From NCBI GenBank assembly GCA_010645155.1, contig CM021316.1, positions 2,922,712-2,986,711 on the forward strand: a stretch of DNA of 64,000 nt, in the 5' to 3' direction. Below the pieces are notes generated by a model that was not told the origin of the DNA, did not search any database, and saw only the letters and a list, made by a program, of their open reading frames with translations. The position numbers were made by a program, and so were the translations under genes. Positions within the stretch are counted from its first letter, which is position 1; each line of letters opens with the position of its first letter. The DNA comes from Tigriopus japonicus. Its lineage: Eukaryota; Arthropoda; Copepoda; Harpacticoida; Harpacticidae. Below, piece after piece: positions 36,823 to 48,300 of the stretch.

Positions 36823-36900
36823 GGCGAGACCTGGGATCGAACTTATGAATCCGAGCATAGCTCCGTCGCGCGTTAGTCAACTGCGCTACACCATCTCCCC
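36823..36900 (-). other. tRNA-like relic (tRNA-derived SINE head or tRNA pseudogene)
   Basis: Read on the minus strand from 36900, a 7-base acceptor GGGGAGA pairs 6/7 with TCTCGCC at the far end. An A-box-like TGGTGTAGCGCAGTTG and a B-box-like GTTCGATCCC are both present at tRNA spacing. The D stem (GTGT/ACGC) forms, but the anticodon stem is weak and the T stem (ATAAG/CCAGG) does not pair. A working tRNA is therefore unlikely. It sits 22 bases from the foldback element. Confidence 0.5.
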
Positions 36901-38151
36901 ATTGAATACTAAAAGGGATTGTAAATTGCTCGTGCAATATTTGTACATAGAAACAATGGATCAATAAATGAACTCATTTTCCCTTTTCCAAAAGCATAAG
37001 AAAATGAAACTTATTCAGATGCCGTTTTGGTTAAAATATTTTAAACTCGATCATGTCCTGTACCCTCTAATCAATTTTCTTTTCTTTTCAAAAATCTCTT
37101 TTCAAAGAGAAAAGGCGCACAGACCACGTTTCATGTCTTAAAAAAGTCTGTTTACTATTTTTGTATGTTATTTAACTTGCACCTTAATGTGATGTGCTTA
37201 CAACGAATTTCAACAGGAAGTACGTCATTTTGAAATAGTAGGCTAATCTTGAGAGTCTTAAACAAAATTACCCAGTTTGATTGCTCGAAACCACCGTCAA
37301 AGGCAATGATCTGGTTTGAAGATGAAACAACTCTTTGACATCGCATCCCTTGGGTTCTTGCTGAAGACCGCAAAGAACCCATTCACATCTTCCGACACGA
37401 ACTAAATAAGATGAGGTAAAAAGGCCCCAAGATGCTGATGTTGGCGACCATCACAAAAAGTGGTTTTCAATCCTCAAGCCTAGTAGTAGGTTGAGAGCAA
37501 TCGAAACCGACGGAGCATAAAGAACTGCTCCCTCATCATCGTAGCCTTCCCCTGAAGCCAATCGTCATCATTTATTGGTTCACCCATGCTAATGGATTCA
37601 AAATATGCTTATCACCACCAGTTCTACTAAGAATTAAAGGGACAATTGCTCTGGTTAGCTCCTAACATTTCTCAGAACGATCAAATATCTCGATTGTGCC
37701 ATCAAACTTTGGGCCGGATCTCTTAGGTCAGTGCAGTTTCTGGAAAAAGAAGAGTGTTATTGCTTACTTTTGAAGCAAGTTACATTTAGTGCCTTATTTT
37801 GAGGCGCAAATGGCACGGATTGAACGAAAATGATAGATAGAGAAAAAACGAGGGGTTTCTCAAATGAGGTGAAAGATCCATCTAAAAAGTGACAATGAAA
37901 ATAGGTAGACTTAAATACCGATATTTTCGTGGTTCATCTGCTTCACCGCTTGACCCTATGATCTGACCAATTGCCTTCAAAGTCAGTTAGAATTCTCAGA
38001 CCAGATTGGTTGGAGAAAAGTAAAAGCGGTCTAGCAATGAAATTGAAAAGCTATAAAAATACCAGCTATAATCGATAAGTTAATACGCAGATGAGTAGTA
38101 TATCTAATCTATTCTAAAAAAGTAAGAAGTCAGTAATCAGAAAACGGCCCC

Positions 38152-38198
38152 CCCCTTTATTTCAGTCGAAACGGTTCCTTAAGCTTAAAATAAAGGGG
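38152..38198. repeat. Perfect 11-bp inverted repeat (hairpin)
   Basis: CCCCTTTATTT at 38152-38162 and AAATAAAGGGG at 38188-38198, with a 25-base spacer. Each arm contains an AATAAA in opposite orientation, so it could serve as a bidirectional poly(A) region or be a decayed element end. Confidence 0.5.
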
Positions 38199-41100
38199 TT
38201 GTGCTTATTTATTATTATTATTCAGATCGACTATATTTGGTCCTGTGATTTAATGCTGCAATATCATGTCACCCTATTGGTGGGTCTTGCATGTCAAAAA
38301 AGCTTTTAAGGATTTAAAGTTGATGTGTTCTTTTGAAGTTCCATGGAACTTAACTTGTGTTAGTGTGACCTCCGAATCAATCGTTCGACATGAGTACTCC
38401 TATTTATTGATTGATTCAAAAAGAGTCAATAGCTAATTTTGAATTTTATGAACCTCACTCATATTTTGGGTGAACAAAGTCATCGTTTGACATTTCTGAC
38501 ATGGGCGAATAGCGTGTTCAGAAATGAGACATACTGCACTGCCTTAAAGAAACCAACCCTGTGGTCCCCTTACTGAGTGACACGTGGGGGTATTTCGATT
38601 TTGAAGGATCTTTTTATGTTTCCCTCAATGGCTTTCAATAGACATTAGGACAGGCCTTATGTTATGCTAACTCGTAAAAGGATAGGTCTTTCTTTGTCTT
38701 GGAATGCAAATGCCATGCCAAGGAGCTTCAAAGATCCAACCTCGATTAAAAAAAATGAATCATACCCCATTCGCGTTCAGAGAGTTTGGACTGACAAATG
38801 ACAATTGGCATCTGCGAAAGGTAAGTATTACATTTTGACAACACACGTCAACTTGACCAAATCCAAGAGTGAAAGAATTCAATTGGAACGATTCGATTCA
38901 TGTTGATGAACCTTTGGTTTTTATGCCATTTTCTTGTTGATCGAAACAGAGAGCAGTTAATGTATTCAAGAAATGTCATCCCGAGGCAAAGTAGGCCAGT
39001 AATCGGATCGATTAGTTTTGGATGAATTGCTAGGTTTGCCTCGAACAACTAACAATTATCAGGATTTCTTTGGAATGCCACTGTGTGGAGGAAAACTGTT
39101 GAAGCTAGTGACGTGACTTGGTACTTGGTACATTCTCAACAAAAGGCCGCAAAGTTAGTGCTATTTTCGGGCTCACTTTGTTTTTAACACGTGCAACATC
39201 AAAGGTAAAAGCCCATGTCAATACCGTATCACCTACACATTACACCTGATACAACCGACCAGGTACAACATATTTCATATATTTAATGCAAACTCAAAAA
39301 ATTTATAACCCTCATTCATTCAGAAAAAACTTACCACTCCATGTTCCCTAAGAAAGGTTTTGAAATCCCTTCAATGGTTCGTTCAAGCTCTCTCGTTATG
39401 CCTAACTATTTTTTTGTCCAACCAGCATGTAAACTCAGCCAATGTCTGTTTCAAGCTGAGTAAAACGTGTGTAATTAGTAGAAAAAACGACTGTACTTCT
39501 CAACAAATTAGCCTTACCCGCCCAGTTCCTCAACAAGTTCACCTTCCCTAACCAGATCCTGCGGTTCTACCAAAGAGGGTTTGGTGACCAGGTAGATTGT
39601 TGGTGCCAAAACTTTCGGTCTAAACATTATTACACAGCTCATAGAACCCCCATACGGAACTCTGAACCCCGTATTTATGCTCTCTATGTAGCTTAGCCAG
39701 GCCCAAATCTGGAGATTGCGGAGGGGTTGCGCTCATATTACCATAAACACTCGGGGAGATTCAAAACAATGCCGCTTGCTTACTTGATAGCTGAGAAAGT
39801 TGTAAAAGTGCGTGGAGAGAGACAGCTTGAAAGAGTTTCGAACAAGAACCAGGTGTTTCAAGATCATGTTTAACTTCCAAGTGGAACAAACATTGCCAAC
39901 GCAAAGATGCATTCGAACTTGAGACTGGCTTGAATTGCATTCTGAAGTGCAAAATATGAGGCAGTCACGCAGAAACGAAGCTCTTTGTTGGTAGATTGCT
40001 TTTGACCAAGTTTCGTTCGATTGTAACGAAGTGGCTTGAAGCTAAAAAAATATTGCTCAATTCCTATGTTTAAGCTTTTTTATGGTGCTAGGATTGAATT
40101 AAAATGCCCTTGCATACTTCTCTAGCATTTAGTTTTATGATACCACGTGCATAAAAACAAAGACTTCATATGGAACATGTAAATTAAGTGACCACACAAG
40201 AAAAGCGAGAGGGTATGTTCCTGGGAAAAAAAATGACTGATTTGGTCGTCTCCAAGTTTGATTTCATTGGCATTTAAAACATTTCCATTTGAGACGAAGC
40301 ATAGTGCTTGAGGTCCTTGATCTTGTGCGGTTCCATGGCATAACTTCAGAAAAAACAAATCATCAAGTCTGTCAATCTGAAACTTGAGACTTGACCCTCA
40401 GACAAGGACCCTATTAAAGTAGGTCCTTTCCGATTGTAAAATGCAGTTGTCAACTGCTGTTTAATTGCACCCTAATAGAATGTCAGACAATCCCATTGAC
40501 CATGACCACCCAATGAGAGAGAAAGATGCAAATCAGATTGGGTTTCGGACAACCTTCGGCGTCTCATTCTTCAACGTAACGAATTAGGATCTTTTTGTTT
40601 CTGAATGGCATTAAAAGGGCAAAGGTGAATAAGTTATCCTTCAATATAAATAGAATACCTACCTGCCACAAAATGGGAGTATCAAAACAGGTCTCTCAGG
40701 TTTGGCTGAAACAATTGGGCGTTCACATATCTCGGATAAAAAAGCCCGTATCAGGTCAAATGGTTTGGATAAGTCTTTTGTCCACGTGTTACGCGTTCTC
40801 TTGGTTCTGGAGACCCTCTAGATTTCGGTTGAGTCGCCATTCAACGATGTTAAGTCGGCAATTTGAATTCTGCAAGTAGTTCACGTTACAGTTTGATTTG
40901 AGTTGAATGGCTCGCCAAACGGACAAGTAACAGCCGTGTCAAATCTGGTCTAATTCAATGCCGTCAAAGTTATTTATGAATGTTGTCCAACTCAGATGGG
41001 TTCTCGATGGCTCATTGTTTTCGAACCAGTTCTTCTCCATTTCCACATGTCTGGTTCTTCGATTCAATTGACCAATGTACTACGTGCGCACAAGCCATCG

Positions 41101-42332
41101 CTCCTTGGTTTGATTCTAGATGTGGGTGGCTCCACAGAAAAATTAAATGAACCGAAGGGGTTGAAAAATATGGCCCTCTTGGAGTGTCTCACTCCTCTAT
41201 CGAATACCTGATTCCCCAATGTTGATTAACGTCTTCTAAACGAATGACATGTCGGACATCATTAACGGCAAACAAAGACACATTGTGGGTTGATGTTCTC
41301 TCGTGTCCTTTTTTAACCCTCATTGGATCATGGTCCGTATAACAATTTCTGATTCGGCACCCAGAATTCAACTTGGGACTAATGCCATAGCCATTGGGTG
41401 GAGAAAAATACATTCCTGAAAGGACCATTGTTGTTCATGAACAACAGTCAAACACGTGGCCAAGAAGGTTTTGGAGAGAGGGGGTTTTCACGGCTGTTTT
41501 GTGAGAATGGGATTTCATGGAACTTGAGAAAGATGTAAAGATTTGCCTCCGTTCTTCGCTTCGTTTGAATTGATGAAACACCGACGAAATATTCCTGTCG
41601 AGTCTCTTCGTTGACAAAAGATCTTGGGAACACTGATCTCCATGGAAGATAAAATTGACTCAAACGAAGTCGGAGAAAAAATGAAACACAAACAATCTCT
41701 GAACGAAAATCATTTAGAGTCAAAGATGTTGGGAAACCTGACAAATATTTCAATAAAAAGGTTTGATTTGCCACGATATTCGGTGCAATGCAAAGACCCT
41801 GAAGACTTGAGGTAAATGGAAATTCCTCTCGAATTTTCAATGGCCTGACATGCGTCTCAATGACTTTCCTGTCAGTGCCTTCAGTTGAAGTTTTTGATCG
41901 GTGCATAATCCTCGTTCAATACCTTTTGTTATTGTTGTTTATGCCTTCATTCCATCTCCTCTCTCCGAGCACAGGTTTTATTCAGAATCGGCCGCACAGT
42001 TCAAAACGTCAACACCCTCAAACGACAACATGGGAGCGAGTTGTTGCCCCTTGCGGGAGGCCAATTCTGGGCTTTTCCCCATTCCACCCCTTTGATTATC
42101 TCTTTGGCCGTCAAGTCAAGACTCAAGGGGGGAGCATTCCTCTCAAAAATTCTCGAGGAGACCTTGCTCACGAGTCAGCCTCACTCACAACAGAAACTCG
42201 CTTAATTCGTGATGAAGAACAACCCCGAGTTGAGTAAAGCACTAAAACTAAAAGAGTGATGTTTTGGCCCCCTTTTGGAATGAGTCGAGAAAGACATGTC
42301 GGTTGACGTGTAGTGGTTGAGAAAAAGACCAC

Positions 42333-42342
42333 AGGTGGCGCT
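42333..42342 (+). promoter_or_regulatory. CTCF-like motif AGGTGGCGCT
   Basis: Second exact copy in the window of the Drosophila-type CTCF core, here on the plus strand within ACCACAGGTGGCGCTG. It is convergent to neither gene end. Motif match only. Confidence 0.35.
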
Positions 42343-42899
42343 GTTTTGAAGGTTGAGCCGCTAAAACGTTCAATAGGCAATACACAATTACAATTTCCAT
42401 TAATTTGAGCCAGAGTCAACAATCAGCTCAGTATGTGGGGGATAAATTACCAGTCACCCATCTTATTCATTACGAAAAGTTTCACTGAAACATCTAAATC
42501 TTAGGTGTCAGTAACCTCAGATGTCACTAGAAAAGCCATGTCTTGACCTGCAATATTGAACCTGACGCAAATTACATCAAAAAGTGCATGAATCATGTTA
42601 AAAAACTGAAATAACATCTTTTTGTCCATGGTCAAAGAAGTACTTTCGCAAAAATAGTTCTAAATTGGTTCAAAACTGACAAAATACCTAAGGGTCTCAA
42701 CACATAATTTTCCGCGAACCACTTAATTTGCCAACGCGTAGACATGTATTTATACTAAATTGATGCTAGTAGAAATAATGCTCTCCTCATTAGCCCGTCA
42801 CAGTACTGGAATTAGTGTGTTTATTGTGTTGAACGATAGCACTAATCATTTAGCCAACTTTCGATCTTCCATCCATAGCGCTTTAAAGAGACTTGGCGC

Positions 42900-43219
42900 T
42901 TTTAGCCGTCTGCGAGTCAGAAAAGGGCCGGAGCGAGTGAGATGAGCACGCCTGGATTTCTGGTTCAGTTGTAAATAAGATTTCATCGAGGTGGGACGGT
43001 GAGATACGCAACTCTCTTCCATTACACTGAAGATCTGTTACGGAATTGATTGAAGTTTTGTTGTGATTGCGGGACTGGTATTTAGCTAATGACAGGCTAT
43101 TAGTGGGATCATCTTTTTGCACCAATTGTTCGTGTGGTTTGTAGTGCTTCTGAACTGTGCTCGTGTTTGATCGGTCGTCCAGGGAGTTTTGTTCTGCTTG
43201 AGGATTTGGATTCAAGAAG
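42900..43219 (+). other. Candidate 5' untranslated exon with strong donor
   Basis: A locally GC-richer stretch with a TCAGA-type initiator near 42917 ends at CAAGAAG|GTAAGAC (exon end 43219). No long plus-strand frame is open. It could be a first exon of a gene with large introns; no matching downstream exon is established. The minus strand is open here for 110 codons from a TTG, but has no start codon or family motif. Confidence 0.2.
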
Positions 43220-43853
43220 GTAAGACAAATGCTTGGAACTGATTAGAAATCCGTCTCATTTAGCTACATCATTCATTAGTGCAACACAAATTTGATAATT
43301 TTTAAATTTCCTTCTCAAAGTGCTCGGTCATTGTCTTCTGTCGTCTTGGCCTCATCCTCTTCTTTCTTGCGGAATCGAAGCAAGGTGCTCTGGTTTTGGT
43401 TCATTAAGTCAAGAGATTCTGCCTCTCATTCTTTTCGAAAAAATGGTCGCTTCACCTTTCCACCTTTTTCTCCTATTTTACTTTGACATGGTACCACACA
43501 AAAACCATACACAAGTTTCGCTGCCAGTTTCGAAGATGCAATGACACGCTCTGAATAACGGCTAAAAAGGTGGCATTTCAGTAATCTCATTCAACTATGA
43601 CACCATCCACAATCAAAGCCAAGCGAAAGTGCTCTATTAAAACCAGTCGAAAAAATCCACTCCATACCTCGCCCTAAAAGGTCAAGTACAGCACGGTAAA
43701 GCGATGAATTTCGAGAACTCGTTGTTTTTCCCATTCCGTCGTCTCTCAGCGGGATATTTGCTCAAAATTCATCTCTGGCCAAAGAGATGATTGTCTCAGG
43801 TCCTGGCTTGCTCTGCATAGCAAATGAGCCAAAAACCCTGCGTACATCAATAC

Positions 43854-44562
43854 GCACTAAACCGTCAATAGCAGTAACTGCGGTTCCATTCAGCAATAGC
43901 AGAACAAAATTTTTAAAGCTTAAATACCAATGATCTGGACGACCAATATTGATATAAAAAAAAACACAATCTCATCAAAAGACGAGCTTTCATTTGGCAT
44001 TAAAAAATATGTAATTAAAATATTAGAATTTTTTTTCCTGCTATTACTGGATAACGCAGCCTGCATTTTACCAGAACGACAGGAAGTTCCTGCTAATGCT
44101 GCAAGGATGTGCAGTTCCTGCTAATGCTAATTGAACTAATTTAACTCCCTTAGCAGGAACATCTGTTTGTCCTTATCCAGTACTTGAATTCTTTCAGAGA
44201 AGTTAACCCCTTTAGCAGGACTACAAACTGCCTGCCAAGGAAGTTAAACTTTTTCTTCATGGGGGAATCCAATGATGAACTAATTTAACTCCCTTAGCAG
44301 GACTTCAACCCCCAGTTAACCCTGGAATTGGTGAAGAGGTTGCGAGAACTTTTTAGTCGATTTCTGTCAAGGAAGTTGATGTTTCCAAATTAACCCTGGT
44401 ATTAACACTAGCAGTAACCTTTTGGGAGACAATTTTTCTTGACGAATTAGCAGGAACCCTATCATTTGGCGAAGGGTACTGCTATCCCTTCCTGCTATCC
44501 CGGCGGGTACTGCTATTACGGTAAAAAGTCGCACTGAATTCCTGCTATCCCGGTGTTAGTGC
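43854..44562. mobile_element. 709-bp non-autonomous element packed with TAGCAG motifs
   Basis: The ends are perfect 7-base inverted repeats (GCACTAA...TTAGTGC) followed by similar ACCG..ATAGCAG sequence in both subterminal regions. Inside are 14 copies of TAGCAG/CTGCTA, seven in each orientation, many extended to TAGCAGGA. Two longer direct repeats occur: GAACTAATTTAACTCCCTTA continuing into GCAGGA (near 44133 and 44277), and GTTCCTGCTAATGCT (near 44086 and 44114). No protein is encoded. Clustered subterminal motifs are typical of transposase-binding sites in hAT-, P- or Mutator-like elements; the family is not determined. Confidence 0.6.
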
Positions 44563-45157
44563 ACACATATTGTCCGTACACGAAAAGTGGAAAGAAATGC
44601 CGTGGAATATTGGAAATTTCACGCATTCAAAATTCATGGTCGGTGACCTTAAGTAGTGTAACAAGATCACCTTCGCCTCATTCCAATCTCTCTCTTGTTT
44701 TGTTTCGCATGGAGGAATTCAAAGGGTGTCGGGAGTTAGTTGGCAAGATATTGGGGATTAGGATTGTCACTCAACTTGTCTCAACACATCTCTACGAGAT
44801 TTCACAATTGGCTCATCCCGCATTGTTTTGAAACGTCCGGGGACTACTCTCGGTCCCGGTGGGTTCTTTAATAAGATTTGTTCGGATTGGTGCTAAAATA
44901 AATTGCTCGAGTCGTCCCGAGAGAGAGCGTCGTTGAAATTAGCACATTTCTCATATATCTCAGTCTATGATTGACATATGAAAGATGGTTTTGACAAGTC
45001 TACTCGGAGGTTTTGGTCCATTCTTATCGTAATGTAGTTTGTACGTTGGCGTAAAGATAAGATTATTACCGAGATGCGATCCGTACTTGTTCGAGGCGAA
45101 TTAGGGGAAAAGAAATCTAGGTCTCGATCGTCCAAAGAGGCCATGGTTACGCATTAA

Positions 45158-45376
45158 TTACACTTCCACGAGTTTCGTACCTCGTTGCAAGGAGATCTTT
45201 TTTCCCAAAACCAATGGATAAAGAGTGCACATGGGAACGAAGACCACTTCTTGGGATGATGATTCTTTTGCGGAGCATTTCATTGTGGATATCTCGCTGG
45301 CATTGTCGAGATGAAGAAGCCCTTGGACGAGGATGGTCATTGGAAATAGGGCCCCACTTTGCATGTACTTACTCAT
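45158..45376 (-). CDS. Candidate small secreted-type exon, unknown
   Basis: A minus-strand frame from an ATG at 45376. A second ATG three codons further is followed by a hydrophobic run (LFPMTILVQGLLHL) that could be a signal peptide. A donor-like CGAG|GTACGA lies near the end. Codon choice looks coding-like, but there is no homology I recognise and no partner exon. Confidence 0.15.
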   Translation of the reverse strand: MSKYMQSGALFPMTILVQGLLHLDNASEISTMKCSAKESSSQEVVFVPMCTLYPLVLGKKISLQRGTKLVEV

Positions 45377-48300
45377 GGTTTAGGCTTTTGGTCAGGCCTG
45401 TTCAAAGGAAACTTGAAACGGTGCATTTCATTCGGATGCTTACGTTGTTGAACTCCAGGAATGACTTGCAGGTATTTGGATGGAATGAGATTCCGCCTTT
45501 GTGATGAGCTTGAAAATGGATGTTGTGTTGACGTTGTTTGTTAATTTGGTCAGCACGATGGTATCCAACCTATTCACAATCGCACAACAGTTATCTCATG
45601 TTCCAAATCTTCCTTGGATATTTGATTTAATTGTGCTGTTTGAACAGGAGAAACCCAACGAGAAAGAAAGAGAGAGCGATCCCGGTCAAACACAGGAAAT
45701 CCGGCGACCTCATTGATCATCAAACCTTATCAAATTAGGTTCCTTGTGTTCAATATGCAGATAAACGTGCTTTTCCCTCACCTTAGGCGACACCATATTT
45801 TATCGCCTTATTTTGAGCAAACCTTGTAAGCCATTCAGGATTGCCATTAATACGGTCTGTTGGCATTTTATCTACCTTCAATCTTCTTTGTGTCATGTCA
45901 CCTTGAACAAATCTTCTTGGAGTGTGAAAAGGTTCTGACATCAAGCTCATATCCGCCCATATTCTTTACACTCAATAATGTCCTCATTAGAGTTGACAAT
46001 GGCGATCTGACATGAGCTTTAACAAGGCTCTATCTTGATGAACTAAAGAATTCAAGAGAGCACAGGGCTCTACCTGTTGGAGTCATAAACACACTTCCAT
46101 ACGGAACCAAATTGGCCGGATTCTCTGATCCGACAGGTCTTGGCCATCAATCATCTCGTCCACGGTGGTTGCATCTTTTAAAAGAGCAAACTCATCAGGA
46201 AAAATTTGTCATTTACCTTTGCTTGGCTTTCCGGGCTTCCTTCCTGATTCAATATTAAACGGCGTGTATCCATTTTCAGATGATTTGAATGTGCATTCAT
46301 CGTTGACATGGATTTCACAGACAATTATTGTTGGGCTTCTCAAGTTAGGTAGGAAAACGAGAGTAAATTTACCGGAGACGGTAGTAGTTTGTCTCTTTAC
46401 CCGGAGTAATTTTTGATGATTTATGAGAAGTGGCACTCTTTTCCACAACTTTCAGCAAAGCTGAAATCCCCTTCTCTGAAACTAGGAAGCATGTTGCTTT
46501 GACATTGAACGAAACAATGAGTTAGAAAAGAGTTCTCTTCGGAAAATCGTTCAAGTCACTCTCGCCTCTGCACTCCTGTCTTTGCCATTATTTGTCGTGG
46601 GTCTAATTACGGAAGTATAAAGCAACTGGAATGGCTAATTCTGATTTCTATCACCGCTTTTGTAATCAAGTTCATTCAAAAACTGGTTACGTTAACGTGG
46701 TCAATCGTGGCAGTTGAGCATAAATCTTGGATCAAGGGAGAGATGTGCAGATAATCTTGGACTTGAAGGTCAAGGGAAACGATAATTTAGTGTGTCAGTC
46801 CGCGTTGTTAATATGCCTTGACAACGACACACTAGACTTTGTCTTTGATTAATGGTATCAAATGGGACAGAATGTCTCGCATTAATTATCTGGCTTTTTG
46901 TCCATTTATCCATACCTGTAAGTCCACACACTTTTCGAGTCCGCCATAACGAATAATATGACGATGATGAGGTGAAGGCACATTCATTCGAGACGACCCC
47001 TGCAGGACGGATGGCAAGAAAAATGCCGAAAACAATGATCAATTTCAATGAGATCAAAATGAATACTATGTGCACAGCACATTGGAGGTTCATGTGCACA
47101 AGTACCACGTACCTCCAACCAAATAGAGTCACCAGATATAATTGATTTTGGTCATGACGCGACCTTGCTCAAGCTCTGCATGAAACCAGAATTGCAATAT
47201 TTATGTCACGACTTGTCTTTTGTCATGCCACGTGAAATCTCCAAATTGAATGGAGGAAATAAAAAAAGAGAAGTAGTAAGTAGAAGTAATATTTTGGATC
47301 TTTTAGCTCGAGGTGGATAGTAGCATGCACATTGGAACCTGTCCGTTCATTGTGATCGATGCCAGAGCTTGTATCAGATGTGCGATGGCTTTTGAAACGG
47401 TGTCGGAATGTTTGGATAGTCCACTTGAGGGACAATATCAATGGTGGTAATGAAAATGACACCCCTTCCAAAGCCATTGATGTGTTGCCGTGGCGATGAT
47501 AATCATTTATCAATCCTGTCTTATCCATATCTGATAGAGAGATACATGCCTGAGAACGTTCTTCCACTCGTTCTCGTTATTTTGATACTTCGCATTGTTC
47601 TGACCATATATGTAAAAAGACCAAAGAAGATCTTTGTTTCATTATCCCAGGTGCATTTCAGAAGTTTGAGAGCATCACTTTTGGTGAGAAATTTAGGACT
47701 TGTTCCAAACCGGGATGGAATGGATTTGCTCTGGTTTGTGTTATCAAATGGCTTAAGACCGTGCAACAACCTTGACTTTGGACGTTGTGTTCAACATTCG
47801 ATAGATGAACTCGAGTGGAATCAAGTTCTAAGCAGGCCTACTAAAAGCATTTATTGAGTAAAGATATCGCGCCCTTGTTTGATGGTCTCCTCCCAAGATA
47901 CTTTGATATTAGCCCCGAAGAATGGAGATAAACCCAAGATTTGACACGAATCAAGTCTTGGCTTTGGATTGAAGGGTCCTCTAAACTGAATGGATCTTAC
48001 CTCTTTGGAGTGATCCGTCACGAAGTTAGAGTGAGAGAAAGATCTCCAAATGAGAGGAAAGATCTAACCAAGAAATACGTTTTCAAGTTTAGTCCTTCCT
48101 GTTAGTGTTGACGACCAAAGTCCTTAAGTGTACAATGTGGTGAGGAATTGAAGCCATATTTAGGTATATCTTTAGTCACGTTCAGGCGAAAACTCCAAGT
48201 TAGATCTTTCCACGAGGATAAAACCAGATTCGGTCATTTGACTGAGGTTTCCATCAAGTTTAGCCCCGTTGATCATTGAAAGCCGAGTCTCTTATCCTTA

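Larger units (their letters stand above)
36901..43853. other. Long stretch without recognised genes
   Basis: No gene I can defend. Exon-like pieces: 38757-38820 (ATG plus 22 open codons ending at a strong AAG|GTAAGT donor) and a possible untranslated exon ending at 43219. It also contains the CTCF-like motif at 42333 and the hairpin at 38152-38198. Confidence 0.35.

Noticed and set aside
36823..36900. Functional tRNA gene
   Set aside because: Acceptor and D stems form, but the T stem does not pair and the anticodon stem is weak.
37480..37500. let-7-like string (GTAGTAGGTTG)
   Set aside because: The seed and the 3' part do not match let-7 and no star-strand hairpin is visible.
43854..44562. 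CRISPR array
   Set aside because: Repeats are short, occur in both orientations and have irregular spacing; the genome is eukaryotic.
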